A stretch of 64,000 nt of DNA from Sitta carolinensis (GCA_032173965.1 JAVUNC010000025.1:14646001-14710000); one strand, 5' to 3'. Shown: positions 14,341 through 27,674, numbered from the stretch's first letter. Program-made: numbers and translations. Notes: generated from the sequence alone by a model not told the origin.

Positions 14341-15885
14341 ACAGAAACAATGAAAGGGACTGAGCCAGAATATGCTATAATCCAGAGCATTAACTTGCAG
14401 GAGAAAAAAGAATTCAGAGAGATGTCTTTACTACCTCCATCTAAGAAGGGATCTGGAATTCAAAAACAAAGCAACCTAGTGCTTAGAACTCCTGTGTTTC
14501 CTCTCCTCAGCTAAGCAATAACAACAAAAGGCAACACTTAACAGTGCTGACTGAGAAGACATGTAAAATTGTGACAGGACTGAATGCAATCCACAAAATA
14601 GCTGGGTTTATATTGATATACTTGGGTTTGTAATATGCAGGCATAGATACAGATGGCAGAATTATCCTCGTGCACATTTGCACTGGACAGAAATCCAGTC
14701 TTAGCTTAAACCTTATAAAAAGCATGGATAAAGCAACATCTGCAGTTCTCAATCCAGCTGCAGTGTTAGCAGTAGTATACACAGAAAGGTAATTTTCTAT
14801 CACCTCGAATCAAGCTTTAATTTCAAAATGAACAATACAGTCAACTTTTTGACACAGCCAAAATAGCTGTTCCCTTTTCATAGAAACAGCCAGGAATTCC
14901 TTAATTTCACACACACAGGCAGAAAAGAACTCGGCCGCTTTCTCACTGGAGAGATCTTTTGAGCATTTCTGCAGATGAGAGACTCAAATCACATATTTAC
15001 AGGTCCTAGACAACGACCCAGACCACACTAGAATGTTTTCTAAAGAAATTATTCTTCCTAAAGGTCCAATTCTACCCAACACAATGCACAACTTTACCTT
15101 GAAACCCTTCTTTAAAATGCATGACCTGCTCCTGTGACCAGCTCAGTAGAAGAGGGAGGCTCTGGACTGTGGCATCTCACAGGACATCACTCAGCTGCAC
15201 AGGGGGAACCAGGACAGCTCAGCTGCTGCTGAGAGTCAGAAGATTCAGAGAGCTCAAGGCAGACAAGGAAACACCAAGGAACTCAGTGAGATAGATCAGA
15301 CGTGGCAGGCACAGGCAGAAATCCTAAAAAAGGCCACGCTCTGGGAATGCTGCAAACCAGCTATGAGCAAGACACTGTGGGCAGGGAGGATTTCCCTTCA
15401 CAGGCACAGCCCTGACCCATAGCTAAAGGAAATAGAAGTTGCTGCCTTTTACAACAAAATAACAAGAGGATACACTGGAAAAATCTCTATTGAAACCCAA
15501 AGCCTTGCAGACCTCCAGTACAGAGCTACAATTCAGCCCAAGAGGGTTTGGACCCCTCACATCACACTGGGTTACAACACAGGAATCTGTAAAATACACT
15601 GCCCCACCTCCCCAGGCCAGCCTGAAAAGATCCACAGTGCTTAACTCCAAAGAGAATAAACAGATCTCCCTGCTTTTTGGAAGCACCTTCTGACATCCCT
15701 CTAATATAAAGTTTTCTAGTTTATTTTTCTGCTCACCCTATTTCCTATCTCCCTCTCCTCCTGTAATGCAGACTGAAGCACACCATGCTTTATCCACACA
15801 TTTCCTTTCCTAACATTTCTTTCCTTCCACATTACCTTTATAGCATTTTTAATTAAAATCTTAGTGATTCTTTGACATCTGAAAA

Positions 15886-16150
15886 ATCACAGAATCACTC
15901 AGGATGGAAAAGACTTTTAAGATCATTGAGCCCAACCTCTAGCTTAGCAATGTCAAGTCCAACACTAAACTGTGTCCCTAACATTTATGTGTCTTTTAAG
16001 TACCTCTGGGGATGCTGATTCAACCACTTTCTTGGGCATCCTATTCCAAGGCTTAAAAACTCTCCTGGTGAATAAATTTTTCCTAATATCCAATCTAAAT
16101 CTTGGTACAACTTGAGCCCATTTCCTCTTTTCCCATCACTCGTTACATGG
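15886..16150 (-). mobile_element. CR1 LINE fragment (3' end)
   Basis: Reverse-oriented CR1: AATCACAGAATCACTCAGGA, GATCATTGAGCCCAACCTCT, then CTAATATCCAATCTAAATCT and GAGCCCATTTCCTCTTTTCC. Order is correct but divergence is considerable, so an older copy. Confidence 0.85.
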
Positions 16151-18188
16151 GAGAAGTAAGTAGATTTTACAACATTTGTAGACCCTTACTTAAATATTAA
16201 TTTGTTTCTGTTCTGAATTCACTTAGGTTACTAATTCCATCATGTTTGGGTTCTTTTTATTTTTTCCTATTAAGAGAACTAAATGTTAATTACAACATCT
16301 TACTGCTACTACCACCCGCTTCTTGCACTTCATTTACTGGGAAAAAAGTAAAAGAGATTAAATATATGAACTGTTCTATGTTAAATAATTTAATTGCTTA
16401 GGATAATGGTTTAATTAACTAGACAAACAACAAAGAAGAAATTCATGCTGTGCTCTGATTGTGTGTTATGTCCAGGCTTTGTAGTGAATTGAGGTAAGTG
16501 TCCCATTCCTGGCAGTTAATAAGGGGGAATTACCTGCTCATTTGAAGAAATCTAGTGCTGCAGTCTACAAAAAAGGAAGGTCCCTAGCACAGGATAGACA
16601 GACACTAAAAATTTAAGTAGTTGAGATCCTTTGCTTTAAGGTAGTAGAGAATAGTGAGCCTTTTTTCCTTTCAGCTGATAGTAACTGGCAATCCTCCACG
16701 TTACCTGAGACATGAACCCAGCAACCCATGTGAACTGCAGAACTGAAAACCCATCCCTGACACTGTACAGACATCTCCAAGGGCAAGTAGCATCTAAAGA
16801 GCAAAGAGAATCCCTTCCTGGATAGTCACCAAAAAGTGCAAGTTGATAATCCTACAGAATGAGCCACAGAAGGAAACACATCCTGTCTCAGATGAATTCT
16901 GCTGACAAAGGTCTTGCCAAAACCCTCTCCACGGGGTTCATCCCTTTGGAAGCAGATTTTTATTTTTTTTTTCACATTTCTCTATGATTACCTGCACAAT
17001 GCAGGTAAATTATAATGCCCAATCTGGCAATAAACTCTGCATTATTTGGCCCATGATACCAAACCTGTGAATGGAATCCTCCTAGCACTGCAGGCACAGT
17101 GGTGAGAGTGTGGCCACTGAACAAACTCTGCTTTTATTTAAGACAGTGTTCATGGGAGTATTCAGAAGCCCTGGTTCTTTTCTTTATTTTAGAGATGTTT
17201 GACTTAGTGAAGGACAGAGCCTTCTTCCCTCCATCAAACTGCATGGCTGAAATCTCATTAAATGGTAATTCCCCTTTCAAAGGCTGCCAGAAGAAGTCAG
17301 CCAGATGTGCTTCTGCAAAGACTTTCTAAAAGAGAAAACTGTTTTAGCTAACAGGCAGGAAACTGAAGCACAAGATGAGAAAAGCTACAGAGGGTGACAA
17401 TCTACTTCACCCTCTACTTGTTAAAGATTTTAAGAACAGGTTGAACTGCTGTTGGGACTCAATGTTTCTGTGATGCAAGAAATTTATATTTATCATTTTT
17501 ATATATATTTATTCATCATTTATATTAAAAAAAATTGCAAGTTTCATCTTGCTGGACTAAAGATATTCTGCCATATCAGACTGGAACAGGGTAAAGAAGA
17601 AAATAAGCATCAAAACCGATGTCATCATTATCACTATAAGAATAATTCTGACTTTAAAGATCATTCTTTTTTAATATAATGTCTCATTTTATTAACAGAA
17701 CTGGAAAAAATAATATTTACATGGCATTTTTAGTTGATTTTTCAGAGTGCTGGAGAAAAATACACATGAGAAGAAAATAATTTTACCACCAAAGAGAAAT
17801 ATCTCTGTTTGTAAAAGCTGCAACAGAATATCTTAAAACCCAATTAGAAAACCTGCACTCCTGGGACTTGGGGAGATAAATACACAACAGAAAAAAAACC
17901 TCTCTTCATCCCTTGTGCATTGCCTTATCAACCAAACATTAAAAACATTTCCAAAAACATTAGCAAAAGGAAAGGATTCTGTGCAAGGAAAAAAAAAAAC
18001 AACTAACTGAGGGATTGAAGAAATCAATTTATAATAGGAATATGAAAAACTGACCCAAAAGCCTTTGTTGTCAGTGGAAAGTCTTTTTAAAGGGAATCAC
18101 AAAAAATGATTTTTGCTTTGCTATCATCCCGTGTTAGCAGCATACATGAATCTTAGAACCAACCAAATGTGAGGATAAACATTATACT
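16151..18188. other. Intergenic, nothing recognised
   Basis: Unique sequence after the CR1 copy. TTTAATTAACTAG-type words occur near 16380-16425. No coding signal. Confidence 0.7.
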
Positions 18189-18352
18189 TAATGATAAATA
18201 TTGCCCTGAGCATTATTTATTAAAATAAAATAGTTATATTTTATTTTATATTTATATAATAATTTTAATATAATTATTTTCTAGAATAAATTTATATAAT
18301 TATTTATAATAAATATTATTTATTAAATTAAATATTTATTAAGATAAAATTT
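18189..18352. repeat. AT-rich low-complexity tract (TTTATA/ATTTAT)
   Basis: Almost pure A/T with repeated ATTTATATAATTA and TTATTAAATT units. Confidence 0.85.
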
Positions 18353-18939
18353 TGGCAAGTTTTGGATGATTCAGAAGAAATAAAAAAGGTCAACTTAGTT
18401 CATTAAAACCAGTCCAAAATGCAACTAAACTGTGGCAGCATGCTGCCTGGTTAGACCTGAGTGAGGGACTGGGAGACTGAAATCTTTATTCCCAATTGCT
18501 GACATGATCCTGGCCGAGTTATTCAGCTCCTGTTTATTTATCCATCTGTAACATGGGTGAAAGTAGAATTATTTCCCAGATGGCAGCATGGTGAAACTTA
18601 ATTGATGTTTGTAAACTTCTGGCAGAGTCTCTGATGAGAGGTGAGCACAAAATGATATTACATTCACCTTCTGGGAGCTCCTACATTTATTTCATAAATG
18701 CAATAAAGATAAATTGAGGGTTACAAGAAGAGAATTATTAAAAATATGCTGTAATAATTAGTGCATTCAAAACACACATTTGTGTTCACAGAATAATAAT
18801 CAGTACTTGTGCATAAGTATAGATCAGACTTGGAAGTGACTCTTTTATCTTGTGAAGTAAATGCATATATTGCCCTTGAAAAGCTCAAATCACTTTGTTT
18901 CTTCTGCCCTGACTTTGCTGAAATGACCCAAAATACTTT

Positions 18940-19165
18940 AAAAAAAAAAAAAATTAAAAATTAAAATTTACTTTAAAAATATTAAAATTGATAATATATA
19001 TGCATAAATATATAAATAAATATATAAATATATAAATACATATAAATATATAAATAAATATAAATAAATATATAAATAAATATATAAATAAATAAATATA
19101 TAAAAATAAATATAAAATAAATAAATAAATGAATAGACAGATAAATAAATAAATAAATAGATATT
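18940..19165. repeat. (TAAA/TATAAA)n microsatellite, about 225 bp
   Basis: Starts with A14, then irregular ATATAAATA and AAATA units. It is the longest simple repeat in the window and likely length-variable. Confidence 0.93.
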
Positions 19166-22100
19166 AAATTACCTTCACAGAATACATTCCAGGGCAATCA
19201 CAACGTGCAGCATCTCTCCATTTTCCACCTCTAAACCAGACAAGGGAAGTGACAACTGACCCCTTGCTGGAATGGATCTGGGCAGAAAGCTGCTTACCTC
19301 GGTGCAGCAGCTCTAGCAAACACCCTCCCTACACCTTTCTCAATAAGAGACACCTTTTCTAGAGCTGGTGTGATGTAGATCTGAAAGGACAGGTGGTTTA
19401 CACCCCTGGCATTGGCCCATGAAGCTTTACAGTGCCCAGAGTGGACACAATCATTTCCACAGCATCTCTTGCTCTCCTGCTGCCTTCTTTGCCTACAGTG
19501 ACTTAGGCATGGATCAAATACAGCTGTTAAGATCTGACAATAAATATTTCTACAAAATAGTGACCCAGATGACCAATCCAAATCAGGATGGAAAGCTCAG
19601 TCCAAAATGGATTTTACTACTTCCACTGGACCTGTGGGTACAGCTCTCTAACCAGAAAAACAAATAAAACCTTATTGTGGCTTCATCCATTTAGAGGTAA
19701 AAAATAGTGTCCAAAATTTCATGATTCAAACTATTTTAATTTCTCAAATGAGAATTAAAATAAAAACAATTTTCAAAGATAGCTGTTAAGCCTGAAGAAA
19801 CCATATTCCTACTGCAGAAACAGTAGAAATTAATTGGCTGAGTAAATTGTTTGCTGGAAATTGTTTATTTGGTTACAGGCACAGGCTAAATATTTGCCCA
19901 ATTCACCAGACAACCTCTTAGGACGTGAAAAAAGCTCCTATTGAAGCTTTTAAATTGTTAAAAGTTAGTATTAAAAGTATTAATGCATGTTTTATCTCTA
20001 ATTGAATGTCATCTATGTTATCTTATGTGCATTAAGAGCAAAGGATGACACAGTTTTGACTCCAGATAATTAGACACCTTCCCTTAATTATGCCTCCAGA
20101 CAGACTTTGATTCAGAAATCTAATGCTGCCATTAATGTTTCAGTGTTCTTGATCCATCCTGGAGAAAGAGAATAATGAGAATAATGTCAGCTCTAGAAAT
20201 GTGATTCCCAACATTGTGGGAGGGAGCAGAATTTTGGGCATTCATTTTACAAAGCAATATTTGCATTATTATGCAAATATCCCCAAACAGTTTGCCACTT
20301 TAAAAGGTTTATACATAAGCTCTGCTCGAGGCAAAATGTAAAAATCCTTCTGTTAGATTTTTAAAAACATTTAGTGAGAGGGCTTCTGTAAGTATCCCAG
20401 GGCTGATTACAGTCAATTAATAATATCATACAAACAAGACTAATTAACCTTGTATTCCACTATATCTACTACTAATTACCTTTATGTTTTATTTCTAACA
20501 GCCTTTTGTCTGACCAATTATTTCACATTCATAATGTTCTCAAATTCTAATTTTTTTACAAAATTATCCCCTCAGAAAGAACTGACTTTTATTTTTGTCA
20601 AAAAATGTCAAATTTTTGACATTGACATTTAAACATTAAGTCCCACACCTGACCTGCAACTCTCAATTCATGCAAAGAAATACCAGAAAGAGGATTCATG
20701 CACAGTTCTGCAATTTATAAGCAGATGCAAGTGTGATATCAATACTTTTTGAAGAGAAAAAGCAAAGAACTCTTCTATTTATACAATCTCTAACACCTCA
20801 GCTACACTGACATGCTCAGTTCCTGAAGGGAATGTAACTATCAGTAGCCAAAACACTTATTAATTTTCCACATAATTTTGTAATCATCTTTAATGTTCTA
20901 GATCCACTACTACTCCACTCTGGCAAATAAATAATTGCAAGTTTAAGCAGGAAGTGAAATACAAATTTTGCCTTGTAAGTGCTCTCCCTGCTGTTTGTGG
21001 GGAGACTGATAATTTAGATTTCATGCTTTGCTTTACTGTTTTTCTTCTTCAATTCCTCCCCTCCCTTTCATTAAGCCTAATGAATGCATCTATCCAGGAA
21101 ACTGTAACAATAACTTCATACCTTAAAGTAGTTACTTTGCATGTTCATGAAATTATTTTGTGTTAGTGGTCTTAGATTCTTAGGTAGCAGCTCCTGAATG
21201 GAGAGCTGTTTGCATTGCCCCCTTCCAACAGCACAAGTGCACCAAAACTGTGCATCCCACCTTATGAAACCTGACACCACTCTTAATCAAGAACCAGAAA
21301 CAGAAAATTGACAGATTAGCCCGAATTTTAGGGTTTCATAAGCTAATAGAATTACTGATTTTCTCTCTTAATCTTGCAAACATAATTTAATTGAAAAATT
21401 TTATATTTCATAAGAGCTGAGTTCAGGATTGTTTTTTGTTAAGATTCATAGCTTTGAAAAAAAAAATTGTTATCTTGATTCCCTAATAAAATTTAAAAAT
21501 AAAAATTTCTGTGAGTGTCAGCAAATATAACGTCCCCTTTGGCACCAAATATTGGCAACAAGATGAAAACAGAGTTATTCTTTTCTACATTAATGGATCT
21601 TATTCTTTGGAGTCTGTAATATAATTTTGGATTCTTACCAACAATGACATAACTGTGCATGGGAGTGTATAGGTCACAGACACAGCAGGAACCTGTAGCA
21701 CCAGTTTGGGGTCCCTGTGGCACAAACCCCCACCTGCCCTCTAAATCTGAGAAACCTTTTCTCTTAGAGCTGTAACCAAAGGACACAGCTCCAAAATGTC
21801 TGCAAATGTTTGCAACCCTGAAAGGCTGACCCAAAATGCACTCAGGGCAGGAGCCTTTCTGTTTAATTTAATTTAATCTGATAGATTAAATCATTTGCAA
21901 TACTCATGAAGGTATAAACTAACAAATTAGGCATGCAGCAAAGTAAGGAATTCAATTTACTGCAGCCTGCCACTACCTGATTTGCCTGGATGCAGTGATT
22001 TTTTTATCCTGATAAATTGTAGCTACAAAAATGCTCATGGACAACAAACCAGACATTTCAGATATTTTATAGATATGTTCTTCAACTCATACAACGCCTT

Positions 22101-22469
22101 AGTTCTGGCTGACATTGGCTCAGTTTCTGTAAAATTGGACTTCAGGTAAGAAAACCAAACCTCTAAGCAGCACTACAAACTCACCAAACCACCAATCTGA
22201 AGCTATGTTAAATATACTGAAACAAATAATTTCATGATCTTGACTAATATTTATATTATTAATATATTTAATATACAATATTTCTATTAATATATAAATA
22301 TGTTATTACTATTTCTAGTGGCTAAACATCAGGGATAGCCTCTCTTCCACCATGCTTTAGATTGGATGGCTCCTCATCCAAAGCTTTGGAGCGTACAGAG
22401 CTTTGGAAGATCAAGGCAGGATGCTTTCAGACAGTGTTTAGGTACCATAATGTGTCTGTTCTGTACCTG
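19166..22469. other. Intergenic, with candidate regulatory segment
   Basis: Holds the octamer inverted pair at 20257-20280 and an AT-rich patch near 22240-22310. A 113-codon minus-strand open frame at 21493-21834 has no recognised homology. A donor-like GAG/GTAAGC on the minus strand near 19298 has no supporting exon. Confidence 0.7.
20257..20280. promoter_or_regulatory. Inverted pair of POU octamer motifs
   Basis: ATATTTGCAT, spacer TATT, ATGCAAATAT. Each 10-bp arm contains the POU octamer ATTTGCAT/ATGCAAAT, in mirror orientation. The surrounding 20060-20330 is unique sequence with CTTAATTATGC and CTTTGAT motifs, a composition often seen in conserved developmental enhancers. Function is inference. 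Confidence 0.4.
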
Positions 22470-22619
22470 TAAGGGCACACCACCAAGCCTGACAGAGTTG
22501 GGAAGGCTTTGGATAACTCTCTCAGGCTCTCATTCTTGGGGCTGTCCTGTGCAGGGCCAAGAGCTGGGCTTTGATGATCCTTCTGGGTCCCTTCCAACTT
22601 GGAATATTCTTATTCTGTA
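22470..22619 (+). mobile_element. CR1 LINE fragment (3' end)
   Basis: Forward CR1 3' end: GATAACTCTCTCAGGC, ATTCTTGGGGCTGTCCTGTG, GGGCTTTGATGATCCTTCTG, GTCCCTTCCAACTTGGAATA and the final TTCTTATTCTGTAA. The element may extend back to about 22370, but that part is not clear. Open frames here are by-products. Confidence 0.85.
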
Positions 22620-24413
22620 AACAAAAAATCTGAAGCAATCAGAATTTTTAATTAAACTCCGTGCATAATTTTTATTATTTAATACTCTGAGCCACATTGA
22701 AGTCAAATCTATAATATCTGATTATGACTCCCAGCTGCTGCTGTGTATGTTCTGCAATGAACACTTGAATGCATCTGCTATCAGTAACTAATTTGTCTTA
22801 CTTTGGCACAAAGCTGTTATGACTGGCATTTCCATCACTCTAACACTTTCTGTGCAACCAGACTCACATAGATATTTGAACATTTCATACTCACCTTTGA
22901 TTTTCCTGAGTGGTTTTCAGTTTATTTAAAATTTCTGTGCTATTTCCTTCAACTTCCTGTAAAAAAAGACATAAATGGTGAGAAACATTGGAATATCTTT
23001 GGTATATAACAAAAAATTCTGCAGCAATACTAATTGGCAACATGTCTGATCAGCATTTAAAATACTCCAATACTTCTTACTCCATTAACCTTGACATAAA
23101 TTATAGTAAGAAGTCTCTGTGTGTGACAGGAGTTTTAATTTAGCACTACATCTCAACTTACCTATGCCTTTGAGTGTGACATAGAGCCTCTCTTCTTGCC
23201 AGTTTTTTACCTTGAGGGAAACTGAGCAGGCAGTAAAACCATGTAAACAAGGAAGGATGTTCACAGCATCATTGTTTTGCTACAGCCAGTACTATGCTTC
23301 AAACGACTTGATTTTGTGTTTCAGCATCCGTGACCATTCCTGGCTTTCAGACTGAGCTGCCAGACAAAGCTCTGAATGCAATGAGCTCTGTACTTCATGT
23401 TTCACCTCTGTCTGGGGTGATGCCTGCCTTTTTGGGTACTAACACAGAGCTTCAGACTTCAGAGTGTGCAGCAGAACCTAAAATTGTTTTATTCAAACTA
23501 TTACTCACATCTCTCGAGACATCTGTTAGTTCCTATGTTTCACACAAGTCTTTCCAAGTTCCTCTTGCTGAGCTGTTCCATGAATTTTATATGGCAGAGT
23601 TATCTACCACAGGCTTTAACCTCCTTCCAGTGCCTTCAGTACAGTTGGAAGAAGGAAGATTTTGGAGCTTTGATTTACATATTTAGATCAAAGTACTCTA
23701 ATAGCTCTCCACAGTATTTAGGAAAAAAAAAAAAAAAAATCTATCCCATACCTTTCTGCTTCCTAGAGGGAAAAGCACAGCAAGCCTAATCTGGAACTTG
23801 CTGGAGCCAAAGAGATTTCCAGTCATTTAGGATTAGAGCTAGTGAAGGTAACTCATGTATGAACTAGTTTGCCATATGCCTGAACCATACTGGGTTCTAA
23901 GGAGATAACTTTTATTTGGCACTGGAGAAGTGTTGGATGAGTTGACTTTCATAGTTTGAGCGTGAAAAAGCAGTAACAGATCAGTTAAAGGGATCTGTTG
24001 ACATTCCAGCAGAAGAAAATGCATCAGACACTCTCAACCTCTTTAAAAATAAAACCTCTGTGGAAAAGAACATGTTGTACTTATGTAGCATCATGAAATG
24101 TTTTTAAAAGAATATGGCAATGCACTAGTTTAATCGGAATGCTCTTAAATTTTAGTGGGCTTTCATTTTCAGGTGAGGGGGTTTAAATATTGAATTGCTG
24201 TTACAAATTCAGGAAGCCTGCCCGAGGATTCAGCGAAGGATGCTCGAAGGGGCGAGTCTCCCAAGGCCTGCAGGGGCCGTTCCATTTTCCCTTAGGGCTT
24301 CTTAAGGAGTGTAAGAGGTTTCCCTCCCTTGCTGATGTGGTGTCTTCTGTTGGGACAATTATACAATATTGCCATCTGCTGACTCTCGCTTTCCATTACA
24401 GTACAGAAAAACT

Positions 24414-24580
24414 CAGCCCCCACCCCCCAAAAAAAAAAAAACAAAACAAAACAAAAAAAAAAAAAAAAAAAAACAAACAAACAAACAAAAAAAAAAAAAA
24501 AACAAAACAAAACAAAACAAAAAAAAAAACAAAACAAAACCAAAACCAAAAACAAAACAAAACCCAACAAAGAAACAAAC
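24414..24580. repeat. A-rich tract with CAAAA units
   Basis: Begins CAGCCCCCACCCCCC, then A runs separated by single C's, forming (CAAAA)n and (ACAA)n. No G until its end. Confidence 0.93.
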
Positions 24581-26568
24581 CACTCTATAAACCAGCAATT
24601 TATATTTAAGGACATTCTTAATATTTATATTTAAAAAAAAAATAGCTAAAAGGAAGAACTTCCCAACGTATATATTATTTCAGAGGACCATATTTCATTT
24701 TTCATTAGTTATCATGGGGAGCATATCTTAGAGAGTTTATTAGAGAGTTTACACAGGAACCTTACATAAGGGACATGGATCCTAAGTTGTTCTCTTTGCC
24801 AGAAAAAAAAAAAAAAAAAAGGAAGAGTTCATGACTTACTGCTGCTGTTCATTTTTTAATATCTTGATACCAAGTAAATCATCTAAACAAAGCAAGAGTT
24901 CTCTTCACTCCCAAAGCTCTCTGATGTTGAAGGCCTGCTAATGGCTTTAGAATGAAGTGACAGACTTCTTTTTGTACTCTTAGGTAGCAATGCCCATGGT
25001 TGGTTGAAAAATTAGGCAGGAAAACCAATTATTTTAAATATACCATTGAATTTAAAGACGGTCAAACATATAACAAGAACACTGGCTGTATTTATACCTG
25101 CAATTTTCATGTTATGTCTTTCTCCGAGGTTTTTTCAGCTTTTCTGTGACTTTTTGACACCTTTTTCATTCATAGTATACTTAATTAATTTCCTCTCCTG
25201 TCAACAGGTATGACTGCTTCAGGGGACAGTGAGTTTGGAGATGTTTGACCTTTTAGATGCTTAGTCAAACATAAGCCTTACATGAACGACTGCTGTTTGC
25301 CCAGCATTAGGAGTGACACATTATACCATGCTCATGCTGGCTGTACATCGGGTTGCATGAAATTACCTCCTCACTTCACACAGCTGGAACATTTATCAGC
25401 GTAACCGGTGACAAGGACACGTGAAAGTGCCTTTATTGAAATCTCCTGCTGTTTCTAACTGCACAACTGCTAATTTCTAACTGCTTGGAAATGCTGAATG
25501 CACTAATCCTGCAGAAATGTGCAAGCATCTATGTTTTATAGTTTAAGTGGTCCTCACACAGGCCACTTTCAGCATGCAAATTTTGGCACATGAAGAAATT
25601 TTTGCAAGTTCTGTACCTTGGATTACACGGGATTCCATACAAGCTTTTCTCTCACTGCTTACTCTGTACAGCACCAGTGACTGTGACAGCTCAGCCAATA
25701 ATGATGGAGCTTAGTGAATTACAAAAAATAAAAGTTACAAATTTATTCTGTAAATAAGTATTCATGCTAATATTTGTCATTTTATTAAAAAATCAATTGC
25801 TTGATATCAACAATCCATCAAAGACTTCTGATTCAATCTAGACTTAAACTTGCCCTTCCTGTCTGTACCTGCAATGTGTTCACAGCTATGGTCAGTCCTA
25901 TATACTAGTGAATTATATTCTGAAATGTTCAGTTATTTCAGCATCCAGAAATGAGATTTCAAAGGGAATCAGGAGACAGTCCTATCTTTCATTCCTTGTA
26001 GTCACCAGGCATTTCAACATCCACTTCAAGGATAGATGATGACAACTTGGACTACTTAAAAATCCCCCCTAGAACCTTTCTGTTTCTCCAGGCTAAGAAA
26101 CAAGCAAGTTAAAAATAATTATGCTGCTGTTTAATGTATATTTACTTGCAAATCCCCAAACTTGTAGCACGAATACAGAAATAACCCCCATGTCTGTAGA
26201 TCATCATCTGACAGTGAGGATCAGCCTCCCATGGCAGGGGCAGAGGCTAAGATGCTGTGGTGAGCACAGAAGCGCCCAGGCTAGGCACATATTGTGTGTG
26301 AGCATAAAAAAAAGCACCATTTCTCAGTGCTGAAAGGTCCATCATGGTAGTACCTACATGGACCCCAGTTCTTCCCCAGAAATCTTACTAGGATGTGTTT
26401 GGAATTCATGATTATTTTTTGCCTGTATTTTTTTAAGAGTGTTTGCCCTGATACGCACTGGCACAAACCACTATTCCTTTCCTCACAGTCTCTAGTGTGT
26501 TCCTTTCTTCCCATTCATCAAGAACTTTACACCTCATAGATTCAAGCTGTTCTGAAACAGAGAGCAGG

Positions 26569-26629
26569 GTTTTTTTGGTTGGTTTTTTTTGTTTTTTTTT
26601 TTTTTGTTTTTTTTTTTTTTTTTTGTTAT
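26569..26629. repeat. T-rich tract with G interruptions
   Basis: T runs separated by G or GG; the reverse complement resembles the CAAAA-type tracts elsewhere in the window. Confidence 0.9.
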
Positions 26630-27140
26630 TCTCTTCATCTCATGTCTGCTTCAGGTTTCCAGAAGCAAAAATGTGCATGCACAATTGAAAGGGCAGAGCT
26701 GGCAGTGCCAAGCTAATTGTCATCTAAGGCTGTGTCCATAGGGTTTTTAATAGGTATAGCCACATTTAAACTTGAGTTAACCATGCCAAGCACCCACAAC
26801 ATTGTCCCCAGTTTTGTTGGGTGCACACACCCACTGCACCCACACTTTGTTTCCAGCAGGAAATGAATGCTGGCACCAGGGCTGTGCCTCTCACCTTTCA
26901 CTGTCATCCCAACCAAGATCCTTTAGCACTCTATGCAAAAATAGTCAGGCTCTGGACACAGTGGGAACACAGCCAAGGAGGAAATTACAGAGTCCCAGCA
27001 CAAAGAACAGATAATAACACACAAGGAGCAGAACAAACATGTCATACTCCCTTAGGAGAGCCCAGAAAAAAATGCACTTCAGAATTTTACAGTCCAGCTT
27101 CGCTGTCAGTTCACCCATTCACCTCACTACAAGTCAATAA

Positions 27141-27409
27141 TGTTGTGTTACAAGATCCTGCACGGCCAGCTCGTGCTTCTGGCCAGCCAAGGTCTTATTT
27201 GAGGCGAAGACCTTTTTGGCTTTTCACAGCTTGTCAGCAAGCTCGTCTGCAGCCTGACAGTGTCCACGCTGCTGCAGCCAGAGCTGGATTACTGCTCCTC
27301 ATCCCGGGAATGAGAGGAACTGCCCTTCACTCCAGTGCTCTGTGCACATTCGAATAAACTCCTTTCTTCCCTAGAGGGAATCATCCTGCTTCATCTGTGT
27401 CCGTGTGCA
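27141..27409 (+). mobile_element. Possible LTR-like element
   Basis: The segment begins TGTTGTGTTAC, is more GC-rich and CpG-containing than its surroundings, and has AATAAA at 27353-27358 followed by CTCCTTTCTTCCC and a GTGTGCA end, a layout resembling the U3-R-U5 of an avian LTR. No clear inverted termini or target duplication was found. The open frame running through 26821-27357 has no retroviral protein features. Confidence 0.35.
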
Positions 27410-27589
27410 AGGGAAGCTATGGAGACTGGAATAGCCAGGGGAGATGGGTGCAGGGTTACACCCCCAAGGATTTGCAATTGCAGAAGGGAAGGAAGGAGGA
27501 AGGCATGAGTTACCTTCACTAGGAAAATTGTAACATTGTCATTTCAGGTCAGCGTTAATTGAACACCTTTATAATTGCTTACCATCCCA

Positions 27590-27674
27590 TATTAAAAAAA
27601 AAAAAACAAAACCAAAACCAAACCAAACAAACAAACAAAAAAAATAATAATAATAATAAAAAAAAAAAAAAACA
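27590..27674. repeat. A-rich tract with CAAA and AAT units
   Basis: A runs with ACCAAAACC units, then (ACAA)n, a short (AAT)n and a terminal A run. Confidence 0.92.

Larger units (their letters stand above)
11964..15885. other. Intergenic, low-complexity tracts and an octamer site
   Basis: Contains poly(T) at 13101-13123, a T/G-rich tract near 13826-13869 and the A/C tract at 14229-14340. Around 13540-13720 lies AT-rich unique sequence with TTAATTATTA and an exact octamer ATTTGCAT at 13666-13673. Nothing coding recognised. Confidence 0.7.
22620..27140. other. Intergenic, low-complexity tracts only
   Basis: Contains A17 at 23723-23739, the tract 24414-24580, A18 at 24803-24820 and the T-rich tract 26569-26629. 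The 118-codon open frame at 23330-23686 (+) follows an acceptor-like TTTGTGTTTCAG but has no recognised protein similarity. Confidence 0.65.

Noticed and set aside
19294..19581. A minus-strand open frame ending at a good donor-like GAG/GTAAGC.
   Set aside because: Predicted peptide has no recognisable feature and no adjoining exon was found.
23330..23686. A 118-codon open frame preceded by an acceptor-like sequence.
   Set aside because: No similarity recognised and no partner exon; kept only as part of the intergenic description.
24292..24615. Phe/Lys-rich open frames on both strands.
   Set aside because: They are translations of the A-rich CAAAA tract.
26821..27357. A 178-codon open frame on the + strand.
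   Set aside because: It spans unique DNA and then the LTR-like element, with no recognisable protein motif; overlapping frames are also open.
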